Shown piece by piece: positions 11,167-19,447 of a stretch of 64,000 nt of DNA. A model generated the notes under the pieces. It searched no databases. It saw only the letters and a program-made list of their open reading frames with translations, and had not been told where the DNA came from. The translations under genes and the position numbers were made by a program. Source of the stretch: Roseomonas mucosa (GTDB lineage Bacteria > Pseudomonadota > Alphaproteobacteria > Acetobacterales > Acetobacteraceae). Location of the stretch: contig CAMDWG010000011.1 of NCBI GenBank assembly GCA_945878375.1, positions 1 through 64,000 on the forward strand, read 5' to 3'. Within the stretch, counting starts at the first letter, position 1; each line of letters opens with the position of its first letter.

Positions 11167-12276
11167 GTGGAGGATCTCCTTCACATGCGCGCCGCGCTGG
11201 CCCTGGCGCGGCGCGGGCTCGGCAATACCTGGCCGAATCCGGCGGTGGGCTGCGTCATCGTCCGCGACGGCCGCGTCGTGGGCCGCGGCTGGACCCAGCC
11301 CGGCGGTCGCCCGCATGCCGAGACCGAGGCGCTGCGTCGTGCTGGCGAAGCGGCGCGCGGCGCCACCGTCTATGTGACCCTCGAACCCTGTTCCCATTGG
11401 GGCCGCACGCCGCCCTGCTGCAACGGGCTGGCGGCGGCGGGCGTGGCGCGCGTCGTGGTCGCGATGCGCGACCCGGACCCCCGCGTGGATGGGCGCGGCT
11501 TCGCCATGCTGCGCGCGGCCGGCATCGCGGTGGAGGAAGGGCTGCTGGGGGCCGAGGCACAGGCGATCAATGCCGGCTTCTCCCGTCGCATCCGCGAAGG
11601 CCTGCCGCTGGTCACGCTCAAGCTGGCCACCACCCTCGATGGCCGGATCGCGACCGCGACGGGGGAAAGCCGTTGGATCACCGGCCCGGCCGCACGGCGG
11701 GAAGCGCATGCGATGCGCGCGCGGCACGATGCGATCCTGGTCGGCTCCGGCACCGTCCTGGCCGATGACCCGGATCTGACCTGCCGGCTGCCCGGCGCCG
11801 CCACCGTGCCGCTGCTGCGGGTGGTGGCCGATGCGCGGCTCCGCACCCCGCCGAGTGCCCGGCTGGTGACGGGCGCGCGGACGCAGCCGACGCTGTTGGC
11901 GACCACCCCGGGCCATCCGCCCACCTCCCTCGCGCCCTTCCAGGATGCGGGGGTGGAGGTCATCACCGTCGCGCATGATACCGCCCGCGACGTTGGGGGC
12001 ATCAGCCTGCGGGCGCTGCTGGCGGCGCTGGCGCAGCGCGGCATCACCCGGGTGCTGGCCGAGGGCGGCGCGGGCATCGCGGCCGCCCTGCTGCGGGGCG
12101 GGCTGGTCGGCCGCCTCGCCTGGTTCCACGCCCCCGCCGTGATGGGCGGGGATGGCATGCCAGCCGCCTATCCGCTGCCGGTTGAGCTACTGGCCGCCAT
12201 GCCCAGATTCCGCCGCGTCGCCGCGCGTCCGCTCGGGGATGACTGGCTGACCGAATTCGAACCCGAAGGGGCCTGA
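11167..12276 (+). CDS. ribD: Bifunctional diaminohydroxyphosphoribosylaminopyrimidine deaminase / 5-amino-6-(5-phosphoribosylamino)uracil reductase
   Basis: A 369-residue bifunctional enzyme for the second and third steps of riboflavin synthesis. The N-terminal deaminase has the zinc set His50-Ala-Glu52 with Cys75 and Cys84 in EPCSHWGRTPPC. The C-terminal reductase (about 150-365) begins with LKLATTLDGRIAT and contains EGGAGIA. The GTG at 11167 is chosen because residues before the internal ATG at 11185 match the family N-terminus. Part of nrdR-ribD-ribE-ribB, with three bases to ribE. Confidence 0.96.
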   Translation: MEDLLHMRAALALARRGLGNTWPNPAVGCVIVRDGRVVGRGWTQPGGRPHAETEALRRAGEAARGATVYVTLEPCSHWGRTPPCCNGLAAAGVARVVVAMRDPDPRVDGRGFAMLRAAGIAVEEGLLGAEAQAINAGFSRRIREGLPLVTLKLATTLDGRIATATGESRWITGPAARREAHAMRARHDAILVGSGTVLADDPDLTCRLPGAATVPLLRVVADARLRTPPSARLVTGARTQPTLLATTPGHPPTSLAPFQDAGVEVITVAHDTARDVGGISLRALLAALAQRGITRVLAEGGAGIAAALLRGGLVGRLAWFHAPAVMGGDGMPAAYPLPVELLAAMPRFRRVAARPLGDDWLTEFEPEGA

Positions 12277-12279
12277 GAC

Positions 12280-12891
12280 ATGTTCACCGGGATCATCACC
12301 GACCTCGGGACGGTGCGGGAGGTGCAGCCGCTCGGCGGCGGTCACGACCACCGTCTGATCATCGGCACCTCGCCGGCTTTCCTGACCGTCCCCGCGCCGG
12401 TGGTGATCGGCGCCTCCATCGCCTGCTCGGGCGCCTGCCTGACCGTGGTGCAGCTCGGCGGGGATTTCTTCGCGGTCGAGGCCTCGGCCGAGACGCTGTC
12501 GAAGACCACGCTCGGCGGCTGGACGATCGGCACGCGGGTGAATCTGGAACGCCCGTTGCGGATCGGCGACGAGCTCGGCGGTCACCTCGTCGCGGGCCAT
12601 GTGGACGGCACCGGGGAGGTGATCTCCGCGACGCCCGAGAACGGGTCGGTCCGCTGGCGCTTCCGCATGCCGGCCTCGGTCGCGCCCTATGTCGCGCCGA
12701 AAGGCTCGATCGCGATCGACGGCGTGTCGCTGACGGTCAACGAGGTTGACTGGGAGAGCTTCGGGGTCAACATCATCCCCCACACCGCCACGGTCACCAC
12801 CTTCGGCACCATGCAGCCGGGCGCGCGGGTCAACCTCGAAATCGACACGATGGCGCGCTACGTGGCGCGCCTCCGGGAGTACCAGCGATGA
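12280..12891 (+). CDS. ribE: Riboflavin synthase alpha subunit
   Basis: A 203-residue enzyme that dismutates two 6,7-dimethyl-8-ribityllumazine molecules to riboflavin. It begins with the invariant MFTGII and shows the two tandem lumazine-binding barrels; GGHLVAGHVDG marks the second. The stop overlaps the ribB start (ATGA). Length is normal. Confidence 0.97.
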   Translation: MFTGIITDLGTVREVQPLGGGHDHRLIIGTSPAFLTVPAPVVIGASIACSGACLTVVQLGGDFFAVEASAETLSKTTLGGWTIGTRVNLERPLRIGDELGGHLVAGHVDGTGEVISATPENGSVRWRFRMPASVAPYVAPKGSIAIDGVSLTVNEVDWESFGVNIIPHTATVTTFGTMQPGARVNLEIDTMARYVARLREYQR

Positions 12892-14012
12892 ATGTCGAGG
12901 TGGCCCGCACCAGCTTCGCCGAATTCCTGTCGCCCGCGGAGGAGCTGATCGAGGAAGCCCGTCGGGGCCGCATGTTCGTCCTGGTCGATGACGAGGACCG
13001 GGAGAATGAGGGCGACCTGGTCATCCCGGCGCAATTCGCGACGCCCGACGCCATCAACTTCATGGCCCGCTTCGCGCGCGGGCTGATCTGCCTGACCATG
13101 ACGCGGGCGCGGGTGGAACAGCTCGGCCTGCCGCTGATGGCGCAGTCGAACGGCACGCGGCACCAGACCGCCTTCACCGTGTCCATCGAGGCGCGGGATG
13201 GGGTCACCACCGGCATCTCCGCCGCCGACCGCGCGCGCACCGTCGCGGTTGCCATCAACCCGGAACTCGGGCGGGAGCATATCGTCACGCCGGGCCATGT
13301 CTTCCCGCTCGTCGCGCGCGATGGCGGCGTGCTGGTGCGCGCGGGTCATACGGAAGCGGCGGTGGATTTCGCGCGGCTCGCGGGGCTGAACCCGTCAGGC
13401 GTGATCTGCGAGATCATGAACGATGACGGCACCATGGCGCGGATGCCCGACCTGGTCGCCTTCGCCCAGCGCCACAACCTGAAGCTAGGCACCATCGCCG
13501 ACCTGATCGCCCATCGCCGCCGCACCGAAAGGCTGGTGAAGCGCGAGGAGGAAGGCCAGATCGAGGGCGTCGGCGGCACCTGGCGCGTGATCGTCTATGC
13601 CTCCACCCTCGACCATGGCGAGCATCTGGCGCTGGTGAAGGGCGACCTTTCCCGGCCCGAGCCGACGCTTGTGCGGATGCACGCGGCGTCCATGCTGCGC
13701 GACCTGGTGGCGGGACGGGCGGAGGATGATCTGCACGCCGCGATGCATGCGATCGCGGCGGAGGGCAGGGGGGTCGTGGTGCTGCTGCGCGACTGGCGGG
13801 CCGATGGCCTGTCGCAGGCCATCCGCGCCCGGCGCGAAAAGCGCACCGCCGCGCCCGAATTGCGCGACTATGGGATCGGGGCGCAGATCCTGGCCGATCT
13901 GGGCTTGCGCGACATCATCCGCCTGTCGGACAACCCGCGCCCCGTGGTGGGTCTCGAAGGCTACGGGCTGACCGTCGTCGAGACCCGGCCGATCCCGAAG
14001 GATGTGACGTGA
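12888..14012 (+). CDS. ribB: 3,4-dihydroxy-2-butanone 4-phosphate synthase with degenerate GTP cyclohydrolase II domain
   Basis: A 374-residue fused protein. Residues 1-210 are an intact DHBP synthase, making the four-carbon unit of riboflavin: DDEDRENEGD (34-43), TTGISAADRA and AGHTEAAVD (152-160) carry the metal and phosphate ligands. Residues 230-374 follow the GTP cyclohydrolase II fold and keep DYGIGAQIL and GLEGYGL. The zinc-binding C-x10-C-x-C region is lost: the expected HSEC reads HAAS (264-267), and the arginine/glutamate catalytic segment is also altered. The C-terminal half is therefore unlikely to hydrolyse GTP. ATGA overlap with ribE. Confidence 0.93.
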   Translation: MNVEVARTSFAEFLSPAEELIEEARRGRMFVLVDDEDRENEGDLVIPAQFATPDAINFMARFARGLICLTMTRARVEQLGLPLMAQSNGTRHQTAFTVSIEARDGVTTGISAADRARTVAVAINPELGREHIVTPGHVFPLVARDGGVLVRAGHTEAAVDFARLAGLNPSGVICEIMNDDGTMARMPDLVAFAQRHNLKLGTIADLIAHRRRTERLVKREEEGQIEGVGGTWRVIVYASTLDHGEHLALVKGDLSRPEPTLVRMHAASMLRDLVAGRAEDDLHAAMHAIAAEGRGVVVLLRDWRADGLSQAIRARREKRTAAPELRDYGIGAQILADLGLRDIIRLSDNPRPVVGLEGYGLTVVETRPIPKDVT

Positions 14013-14038
14013 GACTCAGCGCACGAAGTTCCGACCTG

Positions 14039-14150
14039 CGGCCCGAAGGGCCGAGGCGCCGAACGGCGCCCGCGGCTTGTGCCGCGAAGCCAAGGGCCGC
14101 GGATGCGGCCCGCCCGGCGTCTGAGGGGCACGAAGGCGAAGCCTTCGTGC
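14039..14150 (+). repeat. Five consecutive perfect hairpins between ribB and ribH
   Basis: Five stem-loops stand almost end to end: 14039-14053 (CGGCCC/GGGCCG, loop GAA), 14055-14070 (GGCGCC twice, loop GAAC), 14071-14086 (CGCGGC/GCCGCG, loop TTGT), 14094-14111 (GGGCCGC/GCGGCCC, loop GGAT) and 14128-14150 (10-bp stem GCACGAAGGC, loop GAA). All stems are perfect. The array begins 26 bases after ribB and ends seven bases before the ribH ATG. Segment 14084-14130 is copy B of the repeat before nrdR. It may terminate, stabilise or regulate the rib message. Confidence 0.75.
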
Positions 14151-14157
14151 ACTCGGC

Positions 14158-14634
14158 ATGAGCACACAGGACTCGCCGGAGCGCAGTACAGCCCGGCTCG
14201 AAGGCCCGCCGGCGCGGGTGCTGGCCATCCAGGCGCCCTATTATGCCGATGTCGTCGGCGGCATGCTGGCTGGTGCTACGAAGGTGCTGCGCGATGTGGA
14301 CGCCGTGCTGGATGTGGTCGATGTGGCGGGCGCCTATGAACTGCCGGCGGCGCTCAGGATGGCGGTGCGGCACGGCGGCTGGGACGGCTTCCTGCTGCTG
14401 GGCTGCGTCGTGCGCGGGGAGACCGACCACTACAGCTTCATCTGCGATGCCGTTTGCCACGGCGTGATGGACATCTCCGCCGAGACCGGCGTGCCGCTGG
14501 GCTTCGGGCTGTTGACGGTGGACCAGCTCGATCAGGCCGTGGCGCGGTCGCGCGACGACCGGATGAACAAGGGCGCCGAGGCCGCCCATGCCCTGGTCGG
14601 CCAGATCGCCCTTGCGCGCCGGTGGGCCCGATGA
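14158..14634 (+). CDS. ribH: 6,7-dimethyl-8-ribityllumazine synthase
   Basis: A 158-residue lumazine synthase, which condenses the pyrimidine and butanone-phosphate intermediates. VDVAGAYELP and GCVVRGETDHYSFI are family hallmarks; the His of TDHY is the catalytic base. A 25-residue tail precedes the conserved core. The stop overlaps the nusB start (ATGA). The preceding hairpin array separates it from ribB, so its expression could be uncoupled from the rest of the rib genes. Confidence 0.95.
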   Translation: MSTQDSPERSTARLEGPPARVLAIQAPYYADVVGGMLAGATKVLRDVDAVLDVVDVAGAYELPAALRMAVRHGGWDGFLLLGCVVRGETDHYSFICDAVCHGVMDISAETGVPLGFGLLTVDQLDQAVARSRDDRMNKGAEAAHALVGQIALARRWAR

Positions 14635-15122
14635 GCGGCCGCAAGCCTGCTGCGGGCAGGCCGCGCACCGGCGCACGCGTCGCCTCCGTCCAGGCCCTGT
14701 TCCAGTCCGAACAGGCCGGCGAGAACCCCGAGACGGTGATCGAGCAGTTCGTCCGCCACCGCATTGGCCCGAACGAGGCCGAGGATGGCTACCCGGAAGG
14801 CCGGGTGCCGGAAGCCGATGTGCGGCTGTTTGCCCGCCTCGTTCGCGCGACGGCGGGCAATATCGAGCAGATCGACGCCGCGCTGGGCGAGGTGCTGTCG
14901 AAGGACTGGCCGCTCGAGAAGCTCGACCCCGTGCTGCGCGCCCTGCTGCGCGCGGCGACCGCCGAGCTGATGACGCCGAACGATCCGCCGATGCGCGTGG
15001 TGATCAACGAATATCTCGACATCGCGCATGGCTTCTTCCTGGGCGATGAGCCGAAATTCGCCAATGGCGTGCTGGAGGCGCTCGCGCGGCGCTTCCGCGC
15101 GGATGAGTTCGGGCGCCCGTGA
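14631..15122 (+). CDS. nusB: Transcription antitermination factor NusB
   Basis: A 163-residue all-helical NusB protein, which joins NusE/S10 on boxA RNA for rRNA antitermination. RTGARVASVQALFQ at the N-terminus and VINEYLDIAHGF near the C-terminus are typical. The start is fixed by the ATGA overlap with ribH. The ribH-nusB-thiL order is widely conserved in proteobacteria. Confidence 0.95.
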   Translation: MSGRKPAAGRPRTGARVASVQALFQSEQAGENPETVIEQFVRHRIGPNEAEDGYPEGRVPEADVRLFARLVRATAGNIEQIDAALGEVLSKDWPLEKLDPVLRALLRAATAELMTPNDPPMRVVINEYLDIAHGFFLGDEPKFANGVLEALARRFRADEFGRP

Positions 15123-15149
15123 CGCGCGGCGGGCGCGGGTGAGGGTGGG

Positions 15150-16112
15150 ATGACGCTGCCCGCCGAATTCGCCCTGATCGCCCGCCATTTTCGCCCGCTG
15201 GCCGGCGAAGGCGCGCTCGACCTGTCGGACGATGCGGCGCTGCTGACCCCGCCTCAGGGGAAGCAATTGGTGCTGGCGGCCGATGCCATGGTCGCCGGCG
15301 TGCATTTCCTGCCCGACGACCCGCCAGAGACCATCGGGCGGAAGCTGCTGCGGGTGAACCTGTCCGACCTCGCCGCCATGGGGGCCACGCCGCTCGGCTA
15401 CCTGATGACCTGCGGCTTCGCGCGCGGCACCGAGGATGGCTGGATCGCCGGCTTCGTCGCGGGGCTGGCGCGCGACCAGGCGGAATTCGGCCTAGCGGTG
15501 CTCGGCGGTGACACGGTCGCGACGCCGGGGCCGGCGACCTTCTCGCTCACCATAATCGGCACCGTGGAGCCCGGCCGGGCGCTGCGGCGGGCGGGGGCGC
15601 GGCCGGGGGATGATGTCTGGGTCTCCGGCACCATCGGGGATGGTGCGCTCGGCCTGCTGGCGCTGACGGGGCGGTTGCCGCCGGAACCGCATCTGGCGGA
15701 TCGCTATCGCCTGCCACGGCCGCGGCTTGGGCTGGGCCAGGCGCTGGCGGGGATCGCGCGGGCGGCAATGGATGTGTCGGACGGGTTGGTCCAGGACCTC
15801 GGCCACCTGGCGCGCGCCGCGGGCTGCGGGGCGGAGATAAGGGCGGATGCCGTGCCGCTTTCCGACTCCGCGCGGGCTGCCGTGGCGGCCGATGGAGCGC
15901 TGATGGCCCGGATTCTCGGTGGCGGTGACGATTACGAGCTTCTCTTTGCCGCCGCGCCGGGAGATGCGGATCGCGTCCTGGCCGCCGCGGCTGCAACGCA
16001 GACCTCCGTGACGCGCATCGGTCATTTTGTGGACGGCGCGGGCGTTCGGGTGCTGGATGCAACCGGTGCGGCCCTCGACCTGCCGGCCGCCGGCTGGAGC
16101 CACATGGTATGA
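15150..16112 (+). CDS. thiL: Thiamine-monophosphate kinase
   Basis: A 320-residue AIR-synthase-fold kinase that phosphorylates thiamine monophosphate to the active diphosphate. DDAALL (24-29), MVAGVHF, VNLSDLAAMGATP and LGGDTV are conserved ThiL elements, and MDVSDGL and GGGDDYELLF follow. A GAGGGTGGG purine stretch precedes the ATG. Its stop overlaps the following transporter start (ATGA). Confidence 0.96.
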   Translation: MTLPAEFALIARHFRPLAGEGALDLSDDAALLTPPQGKQLVLAADAMVAGVHFLPDDPPETIGRKLLRVNLSDLAAMGATPLGYLMTCGFARGTEDGWIAGFVAGLARDQAEFGLAVLGGDTVATPGPATFSLTIIGTVEPGRALRRAGARPGDDVWVSGTIGDGALGLLALTGRLPPEPHLADRYRLPRPRLGLGQALAGIARAAMDVSDGLVQDLGHLARAAGCGAEIRADAVPLSDSARAAVAADGALMARILGGGDDYELLFAAAPGDADRVLAAAAATQTSVTRIGHFVDGAGVRVLDATGAALDLPAAGWSHMV

Positions 16113-17302
16113 GCATCCCCGCAAGCGGCGGCGACGATCAGCTGATGAAGCGCGATGTCTGGCTGCTGTTCTTCTGCCAGGCGCTGATGAACGCCTCCAT
16201 CGTCGGGCAGGTCGCGATGGGCGCGCTGGTCGGCTATTCGCTGGCCGAGGACAAGTCGCTGGCCACCCTGCCTATGGGGGTGCAGATGCTGGCCACGATG
16301 GCGGCCTCCATCCCCGCCGGCATCGTCTTCGCCCGATTGGGGCGGCGCGTGGGCTTCAGCCTGGGCGCCATCGCTTCGACCATCGGGTGCCTCGTCTTCG
16401 CGGCGGGGATCTGGCAGGGCAGTTTCTGGCTCTATGTGGCCGGCGCCCTGCCGGTCGGCATCGGCTTCGGCATCGCCCAGCACTACCGCTTCGCCGCGGC
16501 CGAGGTCGCGACCCCGGCCTATCGGCCGCGTGCCATCTCGCTGGTCATGACGGGTGGCATCATGGCGGCCATCTTCGGGCCGGAACTGGTGAAGCACTCG
16601 AAGGATCTCTTCGTGCCGTTCATGTTCCTCGGCACCTATCTGATCTTCGCCGTGCTGCCGGTGCTCTGCCTGTTCCTGCTGACCCTGGTGCGCCTGCCCC
16701 CCGCGCCGCCGCGCCAGGCCAGCCCGACCCCGGTCGCCGAGATCATGCGCCGGCCGACCTTCATCACCGCCGCCGTCACGGCGGCCGTCGCCTATGGCAC
16801 GATGAACCTGGTCATGACCTCGACCCCGCTCGAGATGATGGCCTGCGGCTTCGCCGTCGCGGCCAGCGCGACCGTGATCCAGGCGCATGCGGTGGCGATG
16901 TTCGCGCCGGGCTTCGTCACGGGCCGGCTGATCGCCCGCTTCGGCGTGCGGCGCGTGATCACCTGGGGGATCGTGCTGAACGCGTTGAGCGTGGCCGTCG
17001 CCCTGCTCGGCGTCAGCTTCTGGCATTTCACCGTGGCGCTGGTTCTGCTCGGCGTGGGCTGGAACTTCATGTTCCAGGGTGCCACCAACCTGCTGGGCGA
17101 AAGCCATAGCCCGGCGGAGCGGGTGCGCGCCCAGGCCACGAACGACTTCCTGGTCTTCGGCACCGTCGCTTTCACCGCGCTGAGCTCGGGCGCGGTGCAT
17201 GCGGGCTTTGGGTGGAACGTGCTGAACCTCGCGCTGCTGCCGGCGCTGGCGATCGCGATGGTGATGGTGCTGCGGCGGCCGCCCATGGCCCGCCCGGCCT
17301 GA
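16109..17302 (+). CDS. Major facilitator superfamily transporter
   Basis: A 397-residue inner-membrane protein with about 12 hydrophobic segments and the MFS loop motif ARLGRRVG between helices 2 and 3 (about 71-78). Substrate unknown. It begins by ATGA overlap with thiL, so it belongs to the ribH-nusB-thiL transcript; an internal ATG 12 codons later is an alternative start. A GC hairpin at 17314-17336 follows the stop. The thiL linkage could hint at a vitamin-related substrate, but this is speculative. Confidence 0.88.
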   Translation: MSIPASGGDDQLMKRDVWLLFFCQALMNASIVGQVAMGALVGYSLAEDKSLATLPMGVQMLATMAASIPAGIVFARLGRRVGFSLGAIASTIGCLVFAAGIWQGSFWLYVAGALPVGIGFGIAQHYRFAAAEVATPAYRPRAISLVMTGGIMAAIFGPELVKHSKDLFVPFMFLGTYLIFAVLPVLCLFLLTLVRLPPAPPRQASPTPVAEIMRRPTFITAAVTAAVAYGTMNLVMTSTPLEMMACGFAVAASATVIQAHAVAMFAPGFVTGRLIARFGVRRVITWGIVLNALSVAVALLGVSFWHFTVALVLLGVGWNFMFQGATNLLGESHSPAERVRAQATNDFLVFGTVAFTALSSGAVHAGFGWNVLNLALLPALAIAMVMVLRRPPMARPA

Positions 17303-17313
17303 GAGACTGGGCC

Positions 17314-17336
17314 CGCCGCCCCTTCACGGGGCGGCG
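17314..17336. terminator. Bidirectional terminator between the MFS gene and bamE
   Basis: CGCCGCCCC and GGGGCGGCG form a perfect 9-bp stem around TTCAC. It lies between two convergent stop codons (17302 and 17348), so it can end both transcripts. Confidence 0.65.
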
Positions 17337-17347
17337 ACGGGCGGGCT

Positions 17348-17938
17348 TCAGCGACCGCCGCTGCTGGGCGCGCCCGGCCCGGTGGATTGCCCGCCGCTCA
17401 CGCCGGGGCCCACACGGCCGATATTGCCGAAGAGCTGCTGCAGGAAGCTGCGCTCGGTGCCCGGGGAGGGCGTTGTGCGGCTGACGGCGGCGACTTCGCG
17501 CCCATCTTCCATGCCAAGGCGGCGGATCTCGCGCAGCGTGCCGCGCTGGTCGAAGCGCAGGATCACCACGCGCTGCTCCTCGATCCCCAGAAGCCGGCCG
17601 GGGCGCTGGCGGGTCACGCCGCCGATATAGAACCACTCGCTGTCATCGAAGGTGCCGGTGGCGGAAGGCGAGCCGAGCAGGGCGAGCACATCGCCGCGGG
17701 ACGACACGCCGGCCACGATCTGCTGCAACTGCTCGTCCTCGACCAGGTTGCCGCGCAGGGAACGCGGCGTGTCGAACAGGTCGGCGCCGGGCAGGGGGGG
17801 CATGTCCGGCATCCAGGCACAGCCGCTGAGCAGCAGCGCGGCCACCAGCGCAAGCCCGCGCCGAGCCGAGCGGGACTGCCGCGGGACCCTATCGGGGACG
17901 AAGGCCGGCCGCGCCGGAAAGGACGACGCGTTGACCAT
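17348..17938 (-). CDS. bamE: Outer membrane protein assembly factor BamE (SmpA/OmlA) lipoprotein
   Basis: A 196-residue lipoprotein of the BAM complex, which inserts beta-barrel proteins into the outer membrane. The hydrophobic N-terminus ends in the lipobox LSGC. The BamE domain follows, with RGNLVEDEQLQQI, GVSSRGDVLALLGSPS, TGTFDDSEWFYIG and VVILRFD. The ATG at 17938 gives a 35-residue leader with an Arg-rich n-region; starts a few codons earlier are possible. A Ser/Gly/Pro-rich tail ends the protein. Divergent from the bc1 chaperone gene 81 bases away. Confidence 0.92.
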   Translation of the reverse strand: MVNASSFPARPAFVPDRVPRQSRSARRGLALVAALLLSGCAWMPDMPPLPGADLFDTPRSLRGNLVEDEQLQQIVAGVSSRGDVLALLGSPSATGTFDDSEWFYIGGVTRQRPGRLLGIEEQRVVILRFDQRGTLREIRRLGMEDGREVAAVSRTTPSPGTERSFLQQLFGNIGRVGPGVSGGQSTGPGAPSSGGR

Positions 17939-18019
17939 CGGGCAGTTGCGCTCCATGTGGGCCGCATGCCATCGCGGCGCGCGCCGGTCAATGCGCGCCG
18001 CCCCCTTCCGGAGAGCGAC

Positions 18020-18559
18020 ATGGGCCTTCTCGGCCTCTTCAGACGCAAGCCGCATGAACGCGCCGCCTTCGCGCTCTACGGCGCCGCCGTGGCGCAGGCG
18101 CGCCAGCCGATCTTCTTCGCGGCACTCGGCGTGCCCGATACGCTCGACGGGCGCTTCGACCTGGTGTCGCTGCACACCGGCCTGCTGGTCTGCCGCATCT
18201 CCCGCGATTCCGACCCGCGGGCGAAGGCCCTGGCTCAGGGCGTGTTCGACGCGATGTTCGCCGACATGGATTTGAACCTGCGGGAGATGGGGGTCGGCGA
18301 CCTGTCCGTCGGCAAGCGGGTCAAGAAGATGTGGGAAGCCTTCCATGGCCGCGCCCAGGCCTATGACCAGGCGCTGCGCGCCGGCGACCTTCCGGTCCTG
18401 GCCGAGGCGCTGGCCCGCAATGTCTGGCGCGGCGAAGCCCCGGATGGCGCGGCCGAACGGCTGGCGGCCCTGGTCGCCGAAGCCGATGCCCTGCTGGCCG
18501 CGCAGCCCTTCGATGCCCTGGTGACGGGGGAGGTGCGCTTCCCCTCTGTCCCGGCCTGA
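18020..18559 (+). CDS. Ubiquinol-cytochrome c chaperone family protein (Cbp3-like)
   Basis: A 179-residue homologue of the mitochondrial chaperone Cbp3, which assists assembly of cytochrome b in the bc1 complex. The family pattern is visible in FDLVSLHTGLLVCRI, the long stretch around FDAMFADMDLNLREMGVGD and GKRVKKMWEAFHGRA. It begins with a basic FRRKPHER segment. The arrangement bamE (divergent), this gene, yceD, rpmF is common in alphaproteobacteria. Spacing to yceD is 17 bases. Confidence 0.88.
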   Translation: MGLLGLFRRKPHERAAFALYGAAVAQARQPIFFAALGVPDTLDGRFDLVSLHTGLLVCRISRDSDPRAKALAQGVFDAMFADMDLNLREMGVGDLSVGKRVKKMWEAFHGRAQAYDQALRAGDLPVLAEALARNVWRGEAPDGAAERLAALVAEADALLAAQPFDALVTGEVRFPSVPA

Positions 18560-18576
18560 CCGGCCGCACGGTGTCC

Positions 18577-19089
18577 ATGGACAGCAAGCCTGAGTTTTCC
18601 CGCCCCACCCGCCTCGGCCTCGACCCGCGGGAGGTTGCGCTGGACGCGACGGCGCCCGAATGCACCGCGCTCGCCGAACGCTTCGGCATCCTCGGCATCG
18701 GCAGCCTATCTGCTCGGATCAAGCTGGAGCCGGAGACGGGCGGCTCGATCCGCGCGCGGGGGCTGCTGGTGGCGGAGGTCGAGCAGGCCTGCATCGTGAC
18801 CCTCGATCCGGTGCGCCAGCAGGTGCGGGCCAGGATCGACCTGCGACTCCTCGGCGAGGGCGATACCCCCGGCGACGATGACCCCGACAGCCCCGATGAG
18901 ATCGAGACCTCCGGCGGATTCGTGGATCTCGGTGAGGCGGTGGCGGAACAGCTGGCGTTGGCGCTCGACCCCTATCCGCGCGCGGAAGGGGCGGAGTTGC
19001 CTGCTTTCGACCCGCCGGAGGAGCCCGAGCCCGAACAGCCGGCGAAGCCCAATCCCTTCGCGGCCCTCGGGAAACTGCGCGGCGGCTAG
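18577..19089 (+). CDS. yceD: DUF177 (YceD) domain protein
   Basis: A 170-residue protein of the YceD/DUF177 family, linked in other bacteria and plastids to 23S rRNA accumulation and normally found next to rpmF, as here. The central part with IRARGLLVAEVEQACIVTLD is the conserved core (CxxxL-type motif); an acidic stretch DTPGDDDPDSPDEIE follows. ATG 18577 is chosen; an in-frame GTG two codons earlier is equally possible. Confidence 0.87.
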   Translation: MDSKPEFSRPTRLGLDPREVALDATAPECTALAERFGILGIGSLSARIKLEPETGGSIRARGLLVAEVEQACIVTLDPVRQQVRARIDLRLLGEGDTPGDDDPDSPDEIETSGGFVDLGEAVAEQLALALDPYPRAEGAELPAFDPPEEPEPEQPAKPNPFAALGKLRGG

Positions 19090-19198
19090 CGTGCAGGGCA
19101 TCAAGGGCGCGGCGCGGCGCTTGCGGTGCCGGGATGGCGGTGGTAATCCGCGCGGCTCACCTGACCTGACAGTCCATTGATCGGAAAGGCTCGGCGCC

Positions 19199-19399
19199 AT
19201 GGCCGTCCCTAAAAAGAAAGTTTCGCCCTCCCGCCGCGGGATGCGTCGAAGCCACGAAGCGCTGAGCTCCTCGGCGCATCAGGAATGCTCGAATTGCGGC
19301 GAGCTGAAGCGCCCGCACCATGTCTGCTCGCATTGCGGGCATTACGACGGTCGCGAAGTCGTGGCCGCCGAGAAGACCAGCGGCGCCGTCCGCCTCTGA
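19199..19399 (+). CDS. rpmF: 50S ribosomal protein L32
   Basis: A 66-residue ribosomal protein with the canonical [19 protein letters not shown] start and a zinc ribbon of two CxxC pairs (CSNCG and CSHCG). A GGAAAGG site precedes the ATG. Neighbours yceD and plsX are in the usual order. The 109 bases before it carry no gene. Confidence 0.98.
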   Translation: MAVPKKKVSPSRRGMRRSHEALSSSAHQECSNCGELKRPHHVCSHCGHYDGREVVAAEKTSGAVRL

Positions 19400-19447
19400 C
19401 ACGAGGCGGCTGGCGACAGTCTTCGTCCATGACGGAGGGGCCTGATC

